Positions 33,263-46,635 are shown, counted from the first letter of the stretch. The stretch: DNA of 64,000 nucleotides from Dryomyza anilis (GCA_951804985.1 OX638131.1:43931458-43995457); one strand, 5' to 3'. The notes: a model not told the origin generated them from the sequence alone. Numbers and translations are program-made.

Positions 33263-34190
33263 AATACATTAATGTATTTGTTTTTTTTTATGTAATTTTT
33301 CTACATTATTTAGTTGTTAATTAAATTTGTATATATTTGACTTTGTTTTAGGACATGTATAAGACATGTATAAGAGATTCGTTTTCAATATGCTGCGGAA
33401 ACTTTAGTATGTGGGATATTTCATTTTAAATCAACGGAAAAATTAGAGATTTAAACATCATCCTCATTGAAATTTAATACAAATTTTAAGAAGAAAATAG
33501 GCAATAATTTTTTTTCAAATTATTAAAATATGTGTTTTTGAGAAATATCATTCCAAAATAAAGATCATGTAATAATTACCTTTAACCTTCGGATACAAAA
33601 ATAAAATTATAATTATATAATAAATTATATTAAAAAAATTATATACATTTCAAATTATACCTCAATTGACCTTGTACGTTAACTAGTTTTTAAGATAAAT
33701 ATAATTAAGTCTTTCCCTATTTTTCAATTTTTAAGCTGCCATATTTCGGAAGCCATATAAGCTAGAGGTCCAATATTTATAAATTGTCCTAGTTGTACCA
33801 AATTTAAATTTAAACGAATTTAAAATAAATTTAAACGAATCTTCCGTTCGTTGATTTAAAATGGAATAACCCATGTATTGGTTTTCTACATTATTTTTAT
33901 TATTTGAAGACTGTGCATAGCCAACTCCTGCAAAAGTTTGCAGGTACAAAGGAAATCCAAGACCTCTCTTCCGTCAGAATTGATGATGATTTTTGAGTTA
34001 TTAACTTTTTTATGGTAAACAATATTTTATGAGAAATTAATACGTTATTATTTGATTTTTAAAAAAATACATAAAGCAGTAAAAATTCAAATTTTTTCTA
34101 AATTTTTTATGAAATATTCAAGGGGTTGTGGTAATATAAATGAATATATTGTAATTCGTTTAAATTTTTCTTAAACTTTCTTAAAATTTC
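33263..34190. other. AT-rich DNA, old repeat
   Basis: 33650-33790 resembles 42350-42480 (TTTTTAAGATAAAYMTAATTAA, then CATATTTCG followed by CCATA), so it is probably a fragment of the CCCGTCCGGAA repeat family. Confidence 0.4.
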
Positions 34191-34198
34191 ATAATTAT

Positions 34199-35982
34199 CA
34201 GGGCTCTAATGATGACCTAAAAATATGTTAAAAATTATCAGTAAAATGACTCTAAAAACGACAAAAAATGACTTTAAAAATGACCTAAAAATGATTTAAC
34301 CAAAACAAAAATTATCGAGTTTTAGCTAATAAGTCTTAATACTGTGTTAAGTTGTAGAACTATAATAATAATTAGATTGAAGTTAAATAAATAAAAACAA
34401 TATATTTTTTTTGGGAGACTCATATTTTCGAATTATAAATAAATGCAAAATGTAGTAAAATTAAATGAGTATGTAGTTATATTTTAACTTTTGCTTGATT
34501 TAAAAAAATATGTAGTTGAATTGAAAACAGATATACCTAGTAATTTATCTACATATTTGAGGACGTATAAATGAAGAAAAAGTGTAGTTTTTTTATTTTT
34601 TTTTTATTACAGATGTATTCAAAATGTGCAATTATTTTCAATACAAGAATGCTTGTCAAAAACATCAATGTATTAAAAAAAAATAAATAGGGGAGACCGG
34701 GGATAAGTCGACATTGGGACAAAGTCCATATTTGCTTTAAAACGCGAATAGGATGTCAGATCAACTTCAAATTGATACTGTACACGTAACATTAGATGCC
34801 ACTGTTACCAAAGAAGAGAAATCCATTTTGTGCTGGAACTTCAGTTTTTATGTAATAAAATGTGTTTTTTTGACTCAAAAAGTTAGATATTGATAACGCA
34901 GTAAAATTGTACTAGCCATTAAAGTTTTGATTATTTATATATTTCGTTGTGAGTTTTATGTAGTAATCAAGTGTTGATTTTTATTTTATTTTTCCATTCA
35001 ATTCGCCTTTTTATGCCAATAAGATTAGGCTAAGTCTCGTGGGGTAAAGTCGACACATAAGCATTTGGTCAAAGTAGATTCCGCGAATATACAGTTTATG
35101 AAACTTTATGTTCTATAAGTATTACAAAATAGTCAATTCTTACAATATAAGTAGACTTGTCAATCATTTGACCATGATTTAGGAAGTTATTGCAAAAAAT
35201 AGATAAAATGTGAATAATATGAATAAGGGTCAAACAATTTCGCGGTATCGGAATAAAACAACACGAATAGTTTTATCTTGGAATATATAAATCAATCAAA
35301 TTGAAAGATATCAGCAAAAATGTGCATTCGCGAAAAAAGTGGTTAGTTTTTACTTTACCCCAGCCTATTTTCAGAAGCAGGTTTGAGGTTATGTCACATT
35401 TGCATTTGTTTCGTGGAAAATAAATATTGTAGATCTTCACAGCTCATGGAACATTTTTAGCTAATGAATCAGTCTATCCAACTGTATTATTATTTTTTTC
35501 CTATGTCATTGATATGGTTGTCAAAATATGCATTGAAAAAAAGTGTCGACGGTCTCCCCTATAATTTGAACATAAATTAAATAGAAATATATTTATTTTT
35601 TCTTTTCACGCCGACACTGACAAGATACGCGAGTCCACATTTTTAATAGCCGATTTTCTTTCTTTATTTCAGATTAATCGAATGTATTCAAATAAGAGTT
35701 ATTTATAAATTTGTTCACTTTCGATGCCATATTTTTGGTTTCAACTCTACTGCAAGAGTTTCAAGTAAAAAAGGCAAAAATATTAATACAAAAATAGACC
35801 AAAGATGGAAAATTTTTGTTTCATATCTACTTCAGGATTGCTTAATATCAAGAAAACCTACGAAATTCTCCAAATAATGACCTTAAATTAAAAATAACTA
35901 AAAAAAAATAGCCTAACGACTAAAAACGCCCAAAAAAGACAAATGCATTAAAAAATGATATGTCATCAAAATCCGAGCACTG
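34199..35982. mobile_element. hAT-type non-autonomous element with exact 8-bp target duplication
   Basis: Termini are CAGGGCTC and GAGCACTG, followed inward by TAATGATGAC and GTCATCAAAATC. ATAATTAT flanks both ends (34191-34198 and 35983-35990). Subterminal tandem AATGACCTAAAAATG words occur. A TA-flanked MITE (34690-35559) is nested within. No transposase is present. Confidence 0.9.
34690..35559. mobile_element. MITE with GGGGAGACC ends and TA duplication
   Basis: The left GGGGAGACCGG and right GGTCTCCCC are inverted, flanked by TA (34688-34689 and 35560-35561). AAGTCGACA and GTCGACACTT lie just inside the ends, and AAAGTCGACAC recurs internally (35046). The TA duplication fits the Tc1/mariner superfamily. 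Confidence 0.85.
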
Positions 35983-36292
35983 ATAATTATTATTAGTTTA
36001 GATCGGTTTATTTTAGAATGGTTATTTTAAAGTAGTACCTAAAGACATGCTTTTATTTTTAGTGAAAGGCTCTATTCGTCTGTCTGTACATGAAAACTAG
36101 AAGAGCTAGATCAATAAAAATCCAAATTTAAATTTTTATACCTGAATTTTCATTTTATTTTTATTATTTACTAGCTGAACCCGTGCACGACTCGTGCCAA
36201 GATTTTGTGAATTCAAAGATATGGAGCGATTAATTAATATAAAAAACATTTTTATTAATTATATGAGGGGCCCGTGCTTAGCTTTTGAAGTT

Positions 36293-36439
36293 TTTATACC
36301 CTACACTAAGAGTGAAAGGGTATATTCAGTTTGGTACGCCGTTTGTAACACCCAGAAGGAAGCATCTCCGGTATGGAAAAGTATATATATTCTCGATCAG
36401 CATGACCTCCTGAGTCGATTTAGCGATGTCCGTCTGTCC

Positions 36440-36481
<42 letters not shown>

Positions 36482-37038
36482 CTGTCTGTCTGTTGAAATC
36501 CCTAAGACTTTTAAAATTGAAGAGCTAGATAAATGAAACTTATAACTTAGATTACTAATATACCTACGCTGTATGTGCGAAAAAATTGGCGAGATCAGTC
36601 CATTGTGACCTATGATCCGACCACTTATGTTCAAATACCTCATATAAAATTTACATATACAGATCAATTTTACAGTATACGTGCTTAGGTAAACTTTTTT
36701 GGTCAAATATGTATTGACATCATGCTCAAATACATGATAATAATGTTTTCCGGCGAAAAGACTTGTGGTTCACCAAAAAAGAAATCGATATTCGGTACAC
36801 CTACCCATATGTAAATATGGGTATCAAATGAATGGAAATTCTTCAGCGATTGAATGTTTGTAGTTATTTTCAGGATTCGTATACCCTGGTGACCTATATA
36901 TCACTTTGAATGGTAACCACACATATGTGTAGGGTATTTATAGTCGGCTTAGACCGACTATAATTTTGATAATCCGAACTATCATAATTACACCTACTTT
37001 AAAATTTCCCATGTGATCTAACCTTCCCAACTGGTTTT
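36293..37038 (-). mobile_element. mini-me-like element, subfamily B, inserted in the minisatellite family
   Basis: On the minus strand it runs from CCAGTTGGGAAGGTTAG to AGTGTAGGGTATAA with a GTCY tract at 36427-36491. The flanking text rejoins the host family (compare 60600-60673 on the minus strand). Confidence 0.8.
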
Positions 37039-37264
37039 TATTGGTTTTATAAATGTGGTAACCAAATAATAATTCTCCGCCAAAACAACTTTTCTCAAAG
37101 ACAATTCTTTCTCAGACTGCGCTTCCCCGTATAATTATTCCGAGTAGAAATCTTACCCGTAAAATTCTTCCACATAGAACGCTTTCCCGTAGAATTCATC
37201 CCGGTAGAATTGTTCCCGGTAGAATTCTTTCCCGTAGAATTCTCCCCGTAGAGTTTTTCCCAGT

Positions 37265-37975
37265 AGAAGTTTTAGTGTGGTGGGTTTTAATGTGGTAAGT
37301 TTCAGTGCGGTGAGTTTTAGTGTGGTGAGTTTTGGTGTGGTGAGTTTAAGTGTGGAGAAATTTTAGTGTGGTGAGTTTTAGTGTGGTGAATTTTAATGTG
37401 GTGGATTTTAGTGTGGTGAATTATAGTGTGGTGGGTTTTAGTGTGGTGAATTTTATGGTGAATTTTAATGTGGCGTGTTTTAGTGTGGCGAGTTTTAGGG
37501 TGTTGAATTTTAGGGTGAATTTTATTGTGGTGAGTTTTAGTGTGATAAATTTTAATGTGATGAATTTTATTGTGGTTAGTTTTAATGTAGTGAATTTAAG
37601 TGTGGGGAGTTTTAGTGTGGTGAATTATAGTATGGTGGGTTTTAGTGGTGATTTTTAGTGCGGTGAGTTTTAGTGTGGTGAGTTTTAGTGTGGTGAGTTT
37701 TAGAGTGGTGAGTATTGGTGTGGTGAGTTTAAGTGTGGTGAAATTTTAGTGTGGTGAGTTTTAGTACGGTGAATTATAGTGTTTTGGGTTTTAGTGTGGT
37801 GAATTTTAGTGTGGTGAGTTTTAGTGTGGTGAAATTTTAGTGTGGTGAGTTTTTTTGTTGTGAGTTTAAGTGTGGTGAGTTTAAGTGTGGTGAGTTTTTA
37901 GTGTGGTGAATTTTAGTGAGGTTAGTTTTAGTGTGGTGAATTTTAGTGTGGTGAGTTTTAGTGTGGTGAGTTTGT
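37265..37975 (+). repeat. 15-bp minisatellite, GTGTGGTGAGTTTTA
   Basis: Roughly 45 diverged units. Because 15 is a multiple of three, a frame of SFSVV repeats stays open, but the family is non-coding elsewhere. Homologous arrays differ in length: about 30 units at 52400-52850 and about six at 59985-60075. Confidence 0.9.
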
Positions 37976-38348
37976 TTTTCTTTTTTTTTTTTTTGTTTTT
38001 CTATTAGTTTGGATTGTAGTTTTATGTGATTGATTTTGTTTTTGTATTTTTGCTTTTGTGTTATTTTGTGCTTATTGGCGTCTTTGCTCTTAATTTTTTT
38101 TTTATTTGAGTTTTTTGTTTCATGTTCGTAGTTGGTATAAGTGCCAAGTTATATCGTTTTGAAAGTTTAGGTTGTATGGGAGGTACCACGCCCCTTTGTC
38201 CTATCCCGCCCATATATAGCCTATCATTCCTTCCAGACCATACCGCATCTGTGGTAAAAATTTTATGATGAGCCGTTTAGACTGAGATGTGGAACAAACA
38301 AACAAACTAACAAACAAACCAACATTCAGATTTATTATATTAATAGGA

Positions 38349-39389
38349 TTTATGTATTTGAAATATTTTATGTTGTCTTATGTTATCTTATGTTATCTTA
38401 TCTTATGAAGATATTAAAATTTTTATTAAATAAGTCAAAATTATTCCAATCGAATTAACAAATATGCATAATTATTTTAAATGAATATGACTTATTCTCT
38501 GTGTGGTTTTTAAATGAAACTGTTCAATGTTATAACTTATATTTCTAAGAACATTGATTAAATAAATAATACTAACCACAACATAATTTAGAGACAGGAT
38601 TTGAAATTAGCTTAATTATTTACCATGTTTAACACATTAGACTGCAAATTTACATTCCTGAATGAATACACAGTGCCAATAAACACATTCGTTTAAATTA
38701 TTAATATTTTAGATACACTTAAATGTATTTCGTTGTTCGGTCTCTCTCTACTTGTGTTCTGATTCATATGAGATATTTTCGTTTAATTGACTTTTAATGG
38801 TTTTCATCTTTGCACAATTCACATTTGTGCGTGATTTCATATAGTTTCTTAACATCATTTTTCCTAACTACATTAACACTTTGTCTAACTGATCTAGTAT
38901 TTTATTTATACTTTTCAATGGGTTTTTACAAACTTAAAAATGCTTTGCAATCAATAGTTTTTTGTTTTAAAATCATCATTAATATCGTAATTAGTTTTAA
39001 AAATTTGAAATAAAAAATATTTTTTTAATATAAAACGTTTTAAAGTGAACTTTAAGGATCCAATAGATTATATTATCTACCGCCTCACGTCTCATTTTAA
39101 ATCATACTAAAACTTCACCTACATATTTTTTATTTTTATTAATTTCTTGCGTCAGATAGATTTTTGTCTGAGAGAATTCGAAGGTCTAATATTATTAAAA
39201 TTAAAAATATTCTTATTTCAACGTGTCTTTAATATGGAACCAGACAAGAAAGCAACCTAATAAAAACGTTTTAAAAATATATGTGTATTTGAAATATACT
39301 TTTTTCATAAGCCATATTAATCATCTTAATATCTTTCAAATGATACCTCAATTGTACACATATGGGCATTTCCAGAAAAACGTCAACCA
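38349..39389. other. AT-rich DNA without a recognised gene
   Basis: A short TTATGTTATC repeat lies at 38370-38405. The rest has no recognisable feature. Confidence 0.35.
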
Positions 39390-39933
39390 CGACCGAAAAA
39401 TTCAAAATGCTCAAATCTTTGAAATAACGATGGATTTGGAATCTTAAATATGTGAATATAAAAATCTGAAAAGAAAATAACGTATAAAAAATACTCATAA
39501 AGTAAGTTACTATACAACTTATAAATATACCAATTTTCCATGTACTTTGAGTAACCAAATTAAACAGTTTGAAAGAAATACCGATACAAAATATTATTTT
39601 CTGTTTTTTTCAGACAACATTATTTAGGGACAAATTTTGTAAATAATATAGTGTAAATAAATATACTTTTTTTTCACACAAAAAGAAAATAAATATAAAC
39701 CTTAAAAAAACATCTGGTTATTCGAATCGTACATAATTTTTTATTTCGTAATAATGATTATTAATATTGTCAGATATAAAATTATTTTTAGCAATAAATC
39801 GTAGTGCAAATTTTAATACAGAACATCCGGAATTATTCTGCGATTTATTACGCAAAAAATATAAAATTTAGGAACAAATTGTGCATATACAAAAATAAAG
39901 TAAACTATGCCAGCTATATTTCTAAATTATTCA

Positions 39934-41975
39934 AAACGAGTTGGGAAAGTTAGGTCACATGGGACGGACTTTTATAGTCGGTCGGGCCCGACTATGGAAT
40001 ACCCTACACCTTTGTTGGTGGAATATTTAATTGTATACTTTAAACGCACACCCCCCATTGGTATATTATACACATTTCAAAACCCCTTACTGGGATTTTC
40101 AAGTTGTCTTTAAGTAAAGGAATATTCCCTGATGTATGGAAAGAATCGTACATAAAACCTTTATTCAAAAATGGCAGCAAATCGGATATTACTAATTACA
40201 GATGTATAGCTAAACTTAGCGTAATACCAAAAGTATTTGAACACATTATTACAAACCAACTTTATCACAGTGTTAAACCGATAATATCATCAGTCCAACA
40301 CGGTTTCATAAAAGGCAAATCTACCAGCACAAATCTTCTTGAATTTACATCAAAGGTAATACACGGTTTTACAAATGGATTTCAAACTGATGTGATATAT
40401 ACGGATTTCAGTCCCCCAAGGGAGCCATCTAGGGCCACTATTTTTTATTCTTTTCATAAACGATCTACCCTCTATTATAAATCATAGCGAAGTACTATTA
40501 TATGCTGATGATGCCAAGCTTTATCTGTCATATAAAAACCTTGAGCATCACTTATACTTACAGGATGACCTATACAAAGTGGTTGAGTGGTGCAACTATA
40601 ATTGCCTTAAACTTAATATAAAAAAGTGCAAACAGATGACATTTACACGTAAAAAACATCATATAATCAGCTACGAAATTCTTGATTGCCCACTTGATTC
40701 AGTTACCGTATTTAACGACCTTGGTGTAACTATGGACCCAAAGCTACGTTTTCACACTCACATAAGCCATATGATAAACAAGGCAAAAGGAGTGCTTGGA
40801 TTTATGAAACGTTGGGCAAAGGAATTTGATGATCCTTATACAACTAAATTATTATACACCTCACTTGTACGGCCAATACTGGAATATGCATCCGTAGTAT
40901 GGAATCCCCATTACAATGTATTTGTCGATATGATTGAATCAGTGCAAAAGCAATTTTTACTATTCGCACTTAGAAATCTCCACTGGAATCCAAATATTAA
41001 CCATCCATCGTATGAGAGCAGACTTAAACTAATTCGCCTTCCAACTTAAAAAAGTAGACGCACAATGCTAAATGTAACATTTTTGCATAAACTTATAAAC
41101 ATTCTATATATTTAATAAATACAACAACATTTAACATTCCATCGCGTACGTCTAGACATTATAAGCCTTTACGTATAAGTTTATGCAATACAAACTTCTC
41201 ACAGAACAATCCGTTTCGTTGTATTTGTAATGACTTTAATAACCTATATCATCTTATATCACAATGTGACTCCACTGACATTTTAAAACAATTAATACTT
41301 GACCATTTAAATAAATAAATATACACTTAAATATGTGCCAGCTGATGATACTAAATCTGTAGCTGAGTTGAATCACAGGACAGTCCGAACTGTTGCTGCC
41401 GGTCACTATGTCCGTACGATACACGGACGAGCCTCTCGGTCGGTTGGGCGGGTATGTGGGATCGCAGGGATTCGTCGAAAAAAAATACCCTTAATTTAAA
41501 AAATTGATATAAAAGTATGCGGACCACGCCTATATTTAAGTTTATTTCATAGATTTGATTTTTCATAGATTTCATAGATTTGATTTGATTTGATTTTGAT
41601 TCATGGCTAAAATTTACACTATGAAAACCCGCAAACTAATTAAAAAAAATGGGGGCATATCACGCCCATTTTTGGACCACATATTTTTAGGAGAAGTCTA
41701 ACGAAATGTCCGTTGACTGATATGGCTCATTTCCAATGTCAGTTCCTACTTTTGGCTAAAACATGTTGAAACGAAACTTCATCGCATTCTGAGAAGTATT
41801 TCACAAATTACTACGTTTTCGGACAGACAGACAGACAGACAGGCAGACAGACAGTCGGACATGGCTAAACACACTCGGGTAGTGATGCTGATCAAGAATA
41901 TATATTCCATACCATACCGGACACGCCCCATAAGGGGCGTTACAATATATGCACAAACTTAATATACGCAAAAAG
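39934..41975 (+). mobile_element. mini-me-like element, subfamily A, split by a LINE fragment
   Basis: The 5' part (39934-40050) has AACGAGTTGGGAAAG and the GTCGGTCGGGCCCGACTATG hairpin. The 3' part (from about 41480) has GCGGACCACGCCTATATTT, a GACA tract (41822-41860) and the core to about 41970. Between them lies non-LTR retrotransposon sequence. Confidence 0.7.
40104..41320 (+). pseudogene. non-LTR retrotransposon reverse transcriptase, internally deleted (Jockey/CR1-like)
   Basis: The first frame (to 40411) reads GIFPDVWKESYIKPLFKNGS, NYRCIAKLSVIPKVFEHIIT and FQTDVIYTDFS, the N-terminal blocks of a non-LTR reverse transcriptase. Right after TDFS the sequence jumps, in another frame, to PQGSHLGPLFFILFINDLPS and LLYADDAKLYLSYKN (YADD codons at 40501-40512). 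So the block with the first catalytic Asp (the AFD motif) and what follows has been deleted. The downstream thumb region (VEWCNYNCLKLNIKKCKQMT, LVRPILEYASVVWNPHY) runs to a stop at 41047. A frameshifted C-terminal tail (NTNFSQNNPFRCICNDFNN) can be followed to about 41320. The 5' ORF and endonuclease are absent. It is inactive. Clade assignment is from motif memory. Confidence 0.8.
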
Positions 41976-42512
41976 TTTTTTTTAGAAAAAGAAAGAAATT
42001 TTTATCCTATCCGGAATTTTCAGCGATTTATTACGAAAAAACTAAAAACTTTGGAAACAATGAGGAAATATACAAATAAAGAAAATGATTTTAGCTATTT
42101 TTTAAAATAATTATAAAAAAATTCGCTGATTTTTTGCAATATCCATATGAACCTCAAAATGCACTTTCGTTGTTGTCCCGTCCGGAACGACAACTATTTA
42201 ATATATATCATTTGATATTTAGTCCTATTTAAATACTACATACACAAAAAATAAATCAAGTAAATTCATTAATTTTCCTTCGAGATATTAAAGTTTTAAG
42301 CGTACTAATGGCCCGTCCCGAACCCCAGTAAATTCCCATATGTAAACCACTTTTTAAGATAAACCTAATTAAATTAGCTCACCTTATTGATTTTTTAAAA
42401 CTATTTTCACTTTTCAAGCAGACATATTTCGATAACCATAAAAGTCATAGGTACATGTTTTTTTTAGATTAATTAGAGAAAACATTCATGCAAAATTTAA
42501 TCAAAGTTTTAA

Positions 42513-42790
42513 GAGCCGAAAGGTCCCCGGTTCAAGCATGGACTGGGGCTAACAACAATTGTTCATAGAAACATTTTTCTATACCGCGCTACCTCTCGGC
42601 AGTAAATGGCAAACCTACGAGAGTAAAATCATTGCCTATGAAAAGCTCTCACCCGCCGTTCGGAATCGGCAATAAACTGTAGGTCCCACCACTTTGAGTA
42701 CAAATATAACACGCACAGCTCAAAGTGGTGAGAGAGCTCGGCCGAAGTTCTATACAGGACTGTAGCGCCAAACTATTATTATTATTATTA
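42513..42790 (+). mobile_element. tRNA-derived SINE, family 1, 5'-truncated
   Basis: It starts in the head at GAGCCGAAAGGTCC, keeps the B box (GGTTCAAGC) and full body, and ends in an ATT repeat tail (42774-42790). Confidence 0.8.
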
Positions 42791-43329
42791 ATTCTAAAGG
42801 AAATATTTTATCAAATTCTGTAGCATGGTAAATTTTTTTCACTTGATAAATGAACATTGCAGTGGAAGAAACAAAAGTTATTTACGATAGAAAAAATACT
42901 TCCGGCTTCAAATAGAATAAAGGTATGCAAAAAACCGATTTGTTCAACAATGATGATGAAATGGGGAAAATGAAATTTATTTTTTTGTGAATTACCTAAT
43001 TTTACGACTGGAGTTTACACCGCTATCGATATCTCATGTTAATGTGTATGACAGACAAATTTGATGTTTATGTCAACAAAAACTGATATGATCCAATTAT
43101 GTCACAACATTTGATTCACTACAATATAACGAAATTGAATCTCGGCAATTTAATCTTAATAAAAAATCTTTAAAAAAATCTTAATCTTAAAAAAAAATAC
43201 CATAAAAATCCAATATTTTTTGGTTAAATTAAATATTGAAACCTACGCAAAAGAAATCCGAAGCAAAACGATTGTATCTGACATTTGTCATATAAAAATA
43301 GTTAATTTGAAAATTTAATTCGACCGTAT
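42791..43329. other. no recognised feature
   Basis: AT-rich DNA between two SINE fragments. Confidence 0.35.
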
Positions 43330-43522
43330 TTGCGCTACCTTTCTTCAGTCAATGGCAAACCTACGAGAGTAAAATATTGCTTATGAAAATCTCTCACCCG
43401 CCGTTCGGAGTCGGCATTAAACCCACCACTTTGAGTACAAATATAACACGCACAGCTCAAAATGGTGTAAGAGTTTGTCCTAAGTTCTTCAGGGATGTAG
43501 TGCCAAACTATTATTATTATTC
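43330..43522 (+). mobile_element. tRNA-derived SINE, family 1, body only
   Basis: It contains GCGCTACCTTTCTTCAGTC through CCAAACTATTATTATTATTC, the 3' body and tail without the tRNA-like head. A 77-codon frame across it is not a gene. Confidence 0.75.
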
Positions 43523-43780
43523 TATTGGGACGTTTGTATCAAATGCTGCCGTTTTTTTGCCATTTCCCAAATTGTGCCGAGAATACGCCTTTAAATACTA
43601 CCAAATTTGATAACCTGATAAAAGTTTACCACATACTTCCATATATCTGATTATTTATCAAGGTATTTCCAAAATATTCCAGATAAAAAATAGAAATTTT
43701 TGTCTCAGGCATTGACATCAATACAAAATTCTGCGTATTGATTTGTTAAATCAGCGGCTGAAACATTATTTATATAATTA

Positions 43781-43922
43781 AAGGGGTTTTGTTGGCTCGT
43801 ATATCTTTTCATGATTGAATGGCAAACCTTACTGAAGAGAATTGTCAAAAGAACGGCAAGAAATATGGCGTCGTTTGCTGTCCCTGTCGCTCTACTTTTG
43901 TAGCGTTCCTGTTGAACCCCTT
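43781..43922. mobile_element. 142-bp MITE derived from the mariner-type element
   Basis: AAGGGGTT and AACCCCTT form the ends, with TA immediately outside (43779-43780 and 43923-43924). The interior matches the 5' region of the transposon at 6430-6580 (TTGGCTCGTATATC, GGCAAACCTTACTGAAGAGA), so it is an internal-deletion derivative. Confidence 0.85.
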
Positions 43923-43924
43923 TA

Positions 43925-46039
43925 TTACTTGAAACAGAATTTAAACTCAATAATGTAATAAAAATAATTGCCTATATGATAAAATATTTACACATTAATC
44001 CACATAAAAAATAAAACATTTTATATTGTGTCAATATTTCAATTAGAATACGATAAAATCGTCGTTTTTCTATTGTAAATCCTTTTATTATTTATCATTA
44101 GTGCTGAATTTGTGATTGAAAAATCATGTTGAACTGTGTTGTTTAGCCAAATATTTCAACCTTATTTAAATAATGGCATTTGGTGAGCGCCTATTTATCA
44201 TTCGCCTGTCATTGGCTTATCTAACGAACTGCCACACAGCTGCCAACATGACCTTTTAACTGTCAAATAAGTTTTTTTTTGCGTGTCTCTAACTGACAGC
44301 AGCTTTGAATGAATCAATCAAAGCGCATTCAAAATTTACGTATTCGCCACATATGTGCAGGTTTTTCTGTACGTTCGCTTCCGTCAGTCAGATTAAGAAA
44401 CCCAAGGAAAATGGATTTTTTTTGTACTACTGGTGTTAATGACACATTTATCACCATATTAATAAATTGAAATTAAATTTGAAATTCATTTTTAAATATT
44501 TTAAAGTGTAAAGGCTAAAAAATGACAGGATAAACAGATGACTGCGAACAAAAAGAATTCACAATTGATATGTTGCCTGTAATGGATATTTGAAATTTCT
44601 GATATATTTAAATTTAATACGCACGAACTACATATGTTTTAAAATTTTTATAAGGCAATTAATTTTATTCATTGATCAGAATATCTTAATTCATCAAATG
44701 AAAATTTAAAAAATGGTTCTAATAATATTAATCAATACCTTGATATTTTTTACACCTATCTTTTATTGAGAATATTACATTACCAGTATGTTTTAACTTC
44801 CGATGAAAATCAATTAGATAGAATTTCTTTTTTTTTCTGTTCCATAATTTTATTCCTTAATACAACAAAGACGTATTTCAATCTATATCAATCCCTTAAA
44901 CTCAATTTTTGTTGTCATATATTTAAATTTCGATCAAATGTTCAATTCAGAATATTTCCGATAAATCGAAATAAAATGGGAATGTGAAATAAGGAATCAT
45001 ATTTATTTTGTTCACAAGTGTTTCACAATTTATAATACATATATAGGTGCATACATATGTACGCTGTTTTTCATTAAATTTGTTTAATGAATTGTAATAA
45101 ATTCATAATTGCACCGACTTGCGCCGTCATCTGAAAGCGCTGCTGTCTGAATTTTACTTTGCGCCATTTTTCGTGCTTGTTTTTCCGCGTTCAGTTATTG
45201 CGGAATATTATTATTTTAAAACGAGAATCGTTGCCCTGACTGTATTTTTGTTCACTAATTAATTTAATGATTAAAAATGTTGTTCATACGCCCCAATGAG
45301 CAACAATTTTATTATTATTTTTTTTGCAGAGATTGGAATTTAACGATTTTAACGAAACAATTAATTAATGAAAATTAAATCACTAACACTTGATAGTTAT
45401 TAATTATAGGCCATTTTATGAGAATTTTCTACTCAGAGAAAAATAATTCAAATTAATAAAGCGGATTATTGGGGGATAATCTTTCATAAAATGATTACTG
45501 ATGATACCATCCGTATGTTAATGCAATTTTGTGATATATAATAACAAAAACTATTGAAGGATATTGAAACAATTTATTTTATTGAAAATCTGCGATGCTA
45601 CGTTGGTTCTATTTGAATTGGCAACAAGTTGTTTTTGAAAAGTGTATTCAGTTTAATATGTATGACAGGTACTCTGAGAATAAAATCATACTTTAAAATT
45701 AAGAACAAATTTTTAAAACCGGAAATTCAACACAATGTTTTAAAATTAAATGAATTTGCTGTCTGTTTAATCACATTCGTTTTAAAATCGAGAATTCGTT
45801 ACTTGTTCTTAAAAGTATGCAGCATTTACAATGTGAAATGCAATGTTAAATGCATACAACATACATCTAGGGGCAGCAATTACGCATTAAACAAAAATTT
45901 TGCGTTCGATGTCACCCTGCCTTATTATTCATAACTCCTATTTGCGGGATAAAATTGTATAAAAGCAGTTAATTTATAAATAGATATTTATAGGTGATAG
46001 CCGTTAGTAATAAATTATCTTTAGCAAGTACAAAATACC
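43925..46039. other. single-copy-looking DNA
   Basis: 44150-44420 and 45100-45210 are less AT-rich (TGCGCCGTCATCTGAAAGCG) and might be conserved non-coding DNA. No frame is convincing, and the 101-codon frame at 45629-45934 is unrecognised. Confidence 0.35.
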
Positions 46040-46635
46040 ATTCCAAACGACCGAAAAATTCACAATGCTCAAATCTTAGAAATGCCGATGGATTTGGAAT
46101 CTTAAATATCTGAATCTAAATATCCGAAAAGAAATGTATATTCCGTTAACGGTAACGTATAAAAAAATACAAAGTTACGTTATTATGCAATATGTAAATA
46201 TACCCATTTTTCATGTATTTTGAGTAACCAAATAAATTAACTTTAAAGACATACAGATACAAAATATTATTTTATGTTTTTTCAAATAATTAATAAATTT
46301 TTTATATTTATAAATAATGATCCAAATAAAAATAACGCAAAAATTTCGAATTTTTTATAAGGGTTTTTGATGTCCCGTCCGGAATCAAAAAGATACATTT
46401 ATTACCATAGTAAACTGAAATTGTTTTTAAAGAGTTGAATCCACATTTCCAAAGCAGAATTTCCTCGGTTCTAGAAAATTTTTGGCAGCTAATTGAACAT
46501 TTTCCCGTCTGGAACTTTGAGTACCAAAGGAGTAAAACTACAGTATAAAAGAAATACAAAAAATAAAAATAAAACAAAAAAAGTAAAAATAAAATTTAAA
46601 AACTTAAAAAACATCTGGAAATATGACTAGTACAT

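Larger units (their letters stand above)
36169..38348 (+). mobile_element. minisatellite-bearing family, copy 1
   Basis: It begins TACTAGCTGAACCCGTGCACG and ends with AACAAACAAACC, then CAGATTTATTATATTAATAG. In order it holds an insertion (mini-me B, 36293-37038), ATAAATGTGGTAACC, many CCCGTAGAATTCTT units, a 15-bp minisatellite (37265-37975), a T-rich tract, and the conserved 3' part (GAGTTATATCGTTTTGAAAG, CGCCCATATATAGCC). The ends recall insect Helitron-like repeats, but I cannot classify it. Confidence 0.7.
39390..42512 (+). repeat. CCCGTCCGGAA repeat family, copy 1 (with nested insertions)
   Basis: Segments 39390-39933 and 41976-42512 are collinear with 46040-48690 once insertions are removed. 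Shared landmarks are ACCGAAAAATTCA, GGATTTGGAATCTTAAATAT, AACATCTGG, CATCCGGAATTATTCTGCG, and CGAGATATTAAAGTTTTAAG followed by CCCGTCCCGAACCCC. The repeated CCGTCCGGAA motif is its hallmark. A mini-me element with a LINE inside splits it at about 39934. No protein is recognised. Confidence 0.65.

Noticed and set aside
36326..36706. 126-codon minus-strand frame with a long TDRQ run
   Set aside because: It lies wholly in a mini-me copy and translates the GACA microsatellite; equivalent frames appear in the other copies with different ends.
37350..37658. 102-codon frame of FSVV repeats
   Set aside because: Same minisatellite artefact.
45629..45934. 101-codon frame
   Set aside because: It is AT-driven in composition, with no motif and no splice or start context; I cannot support it as a gene.
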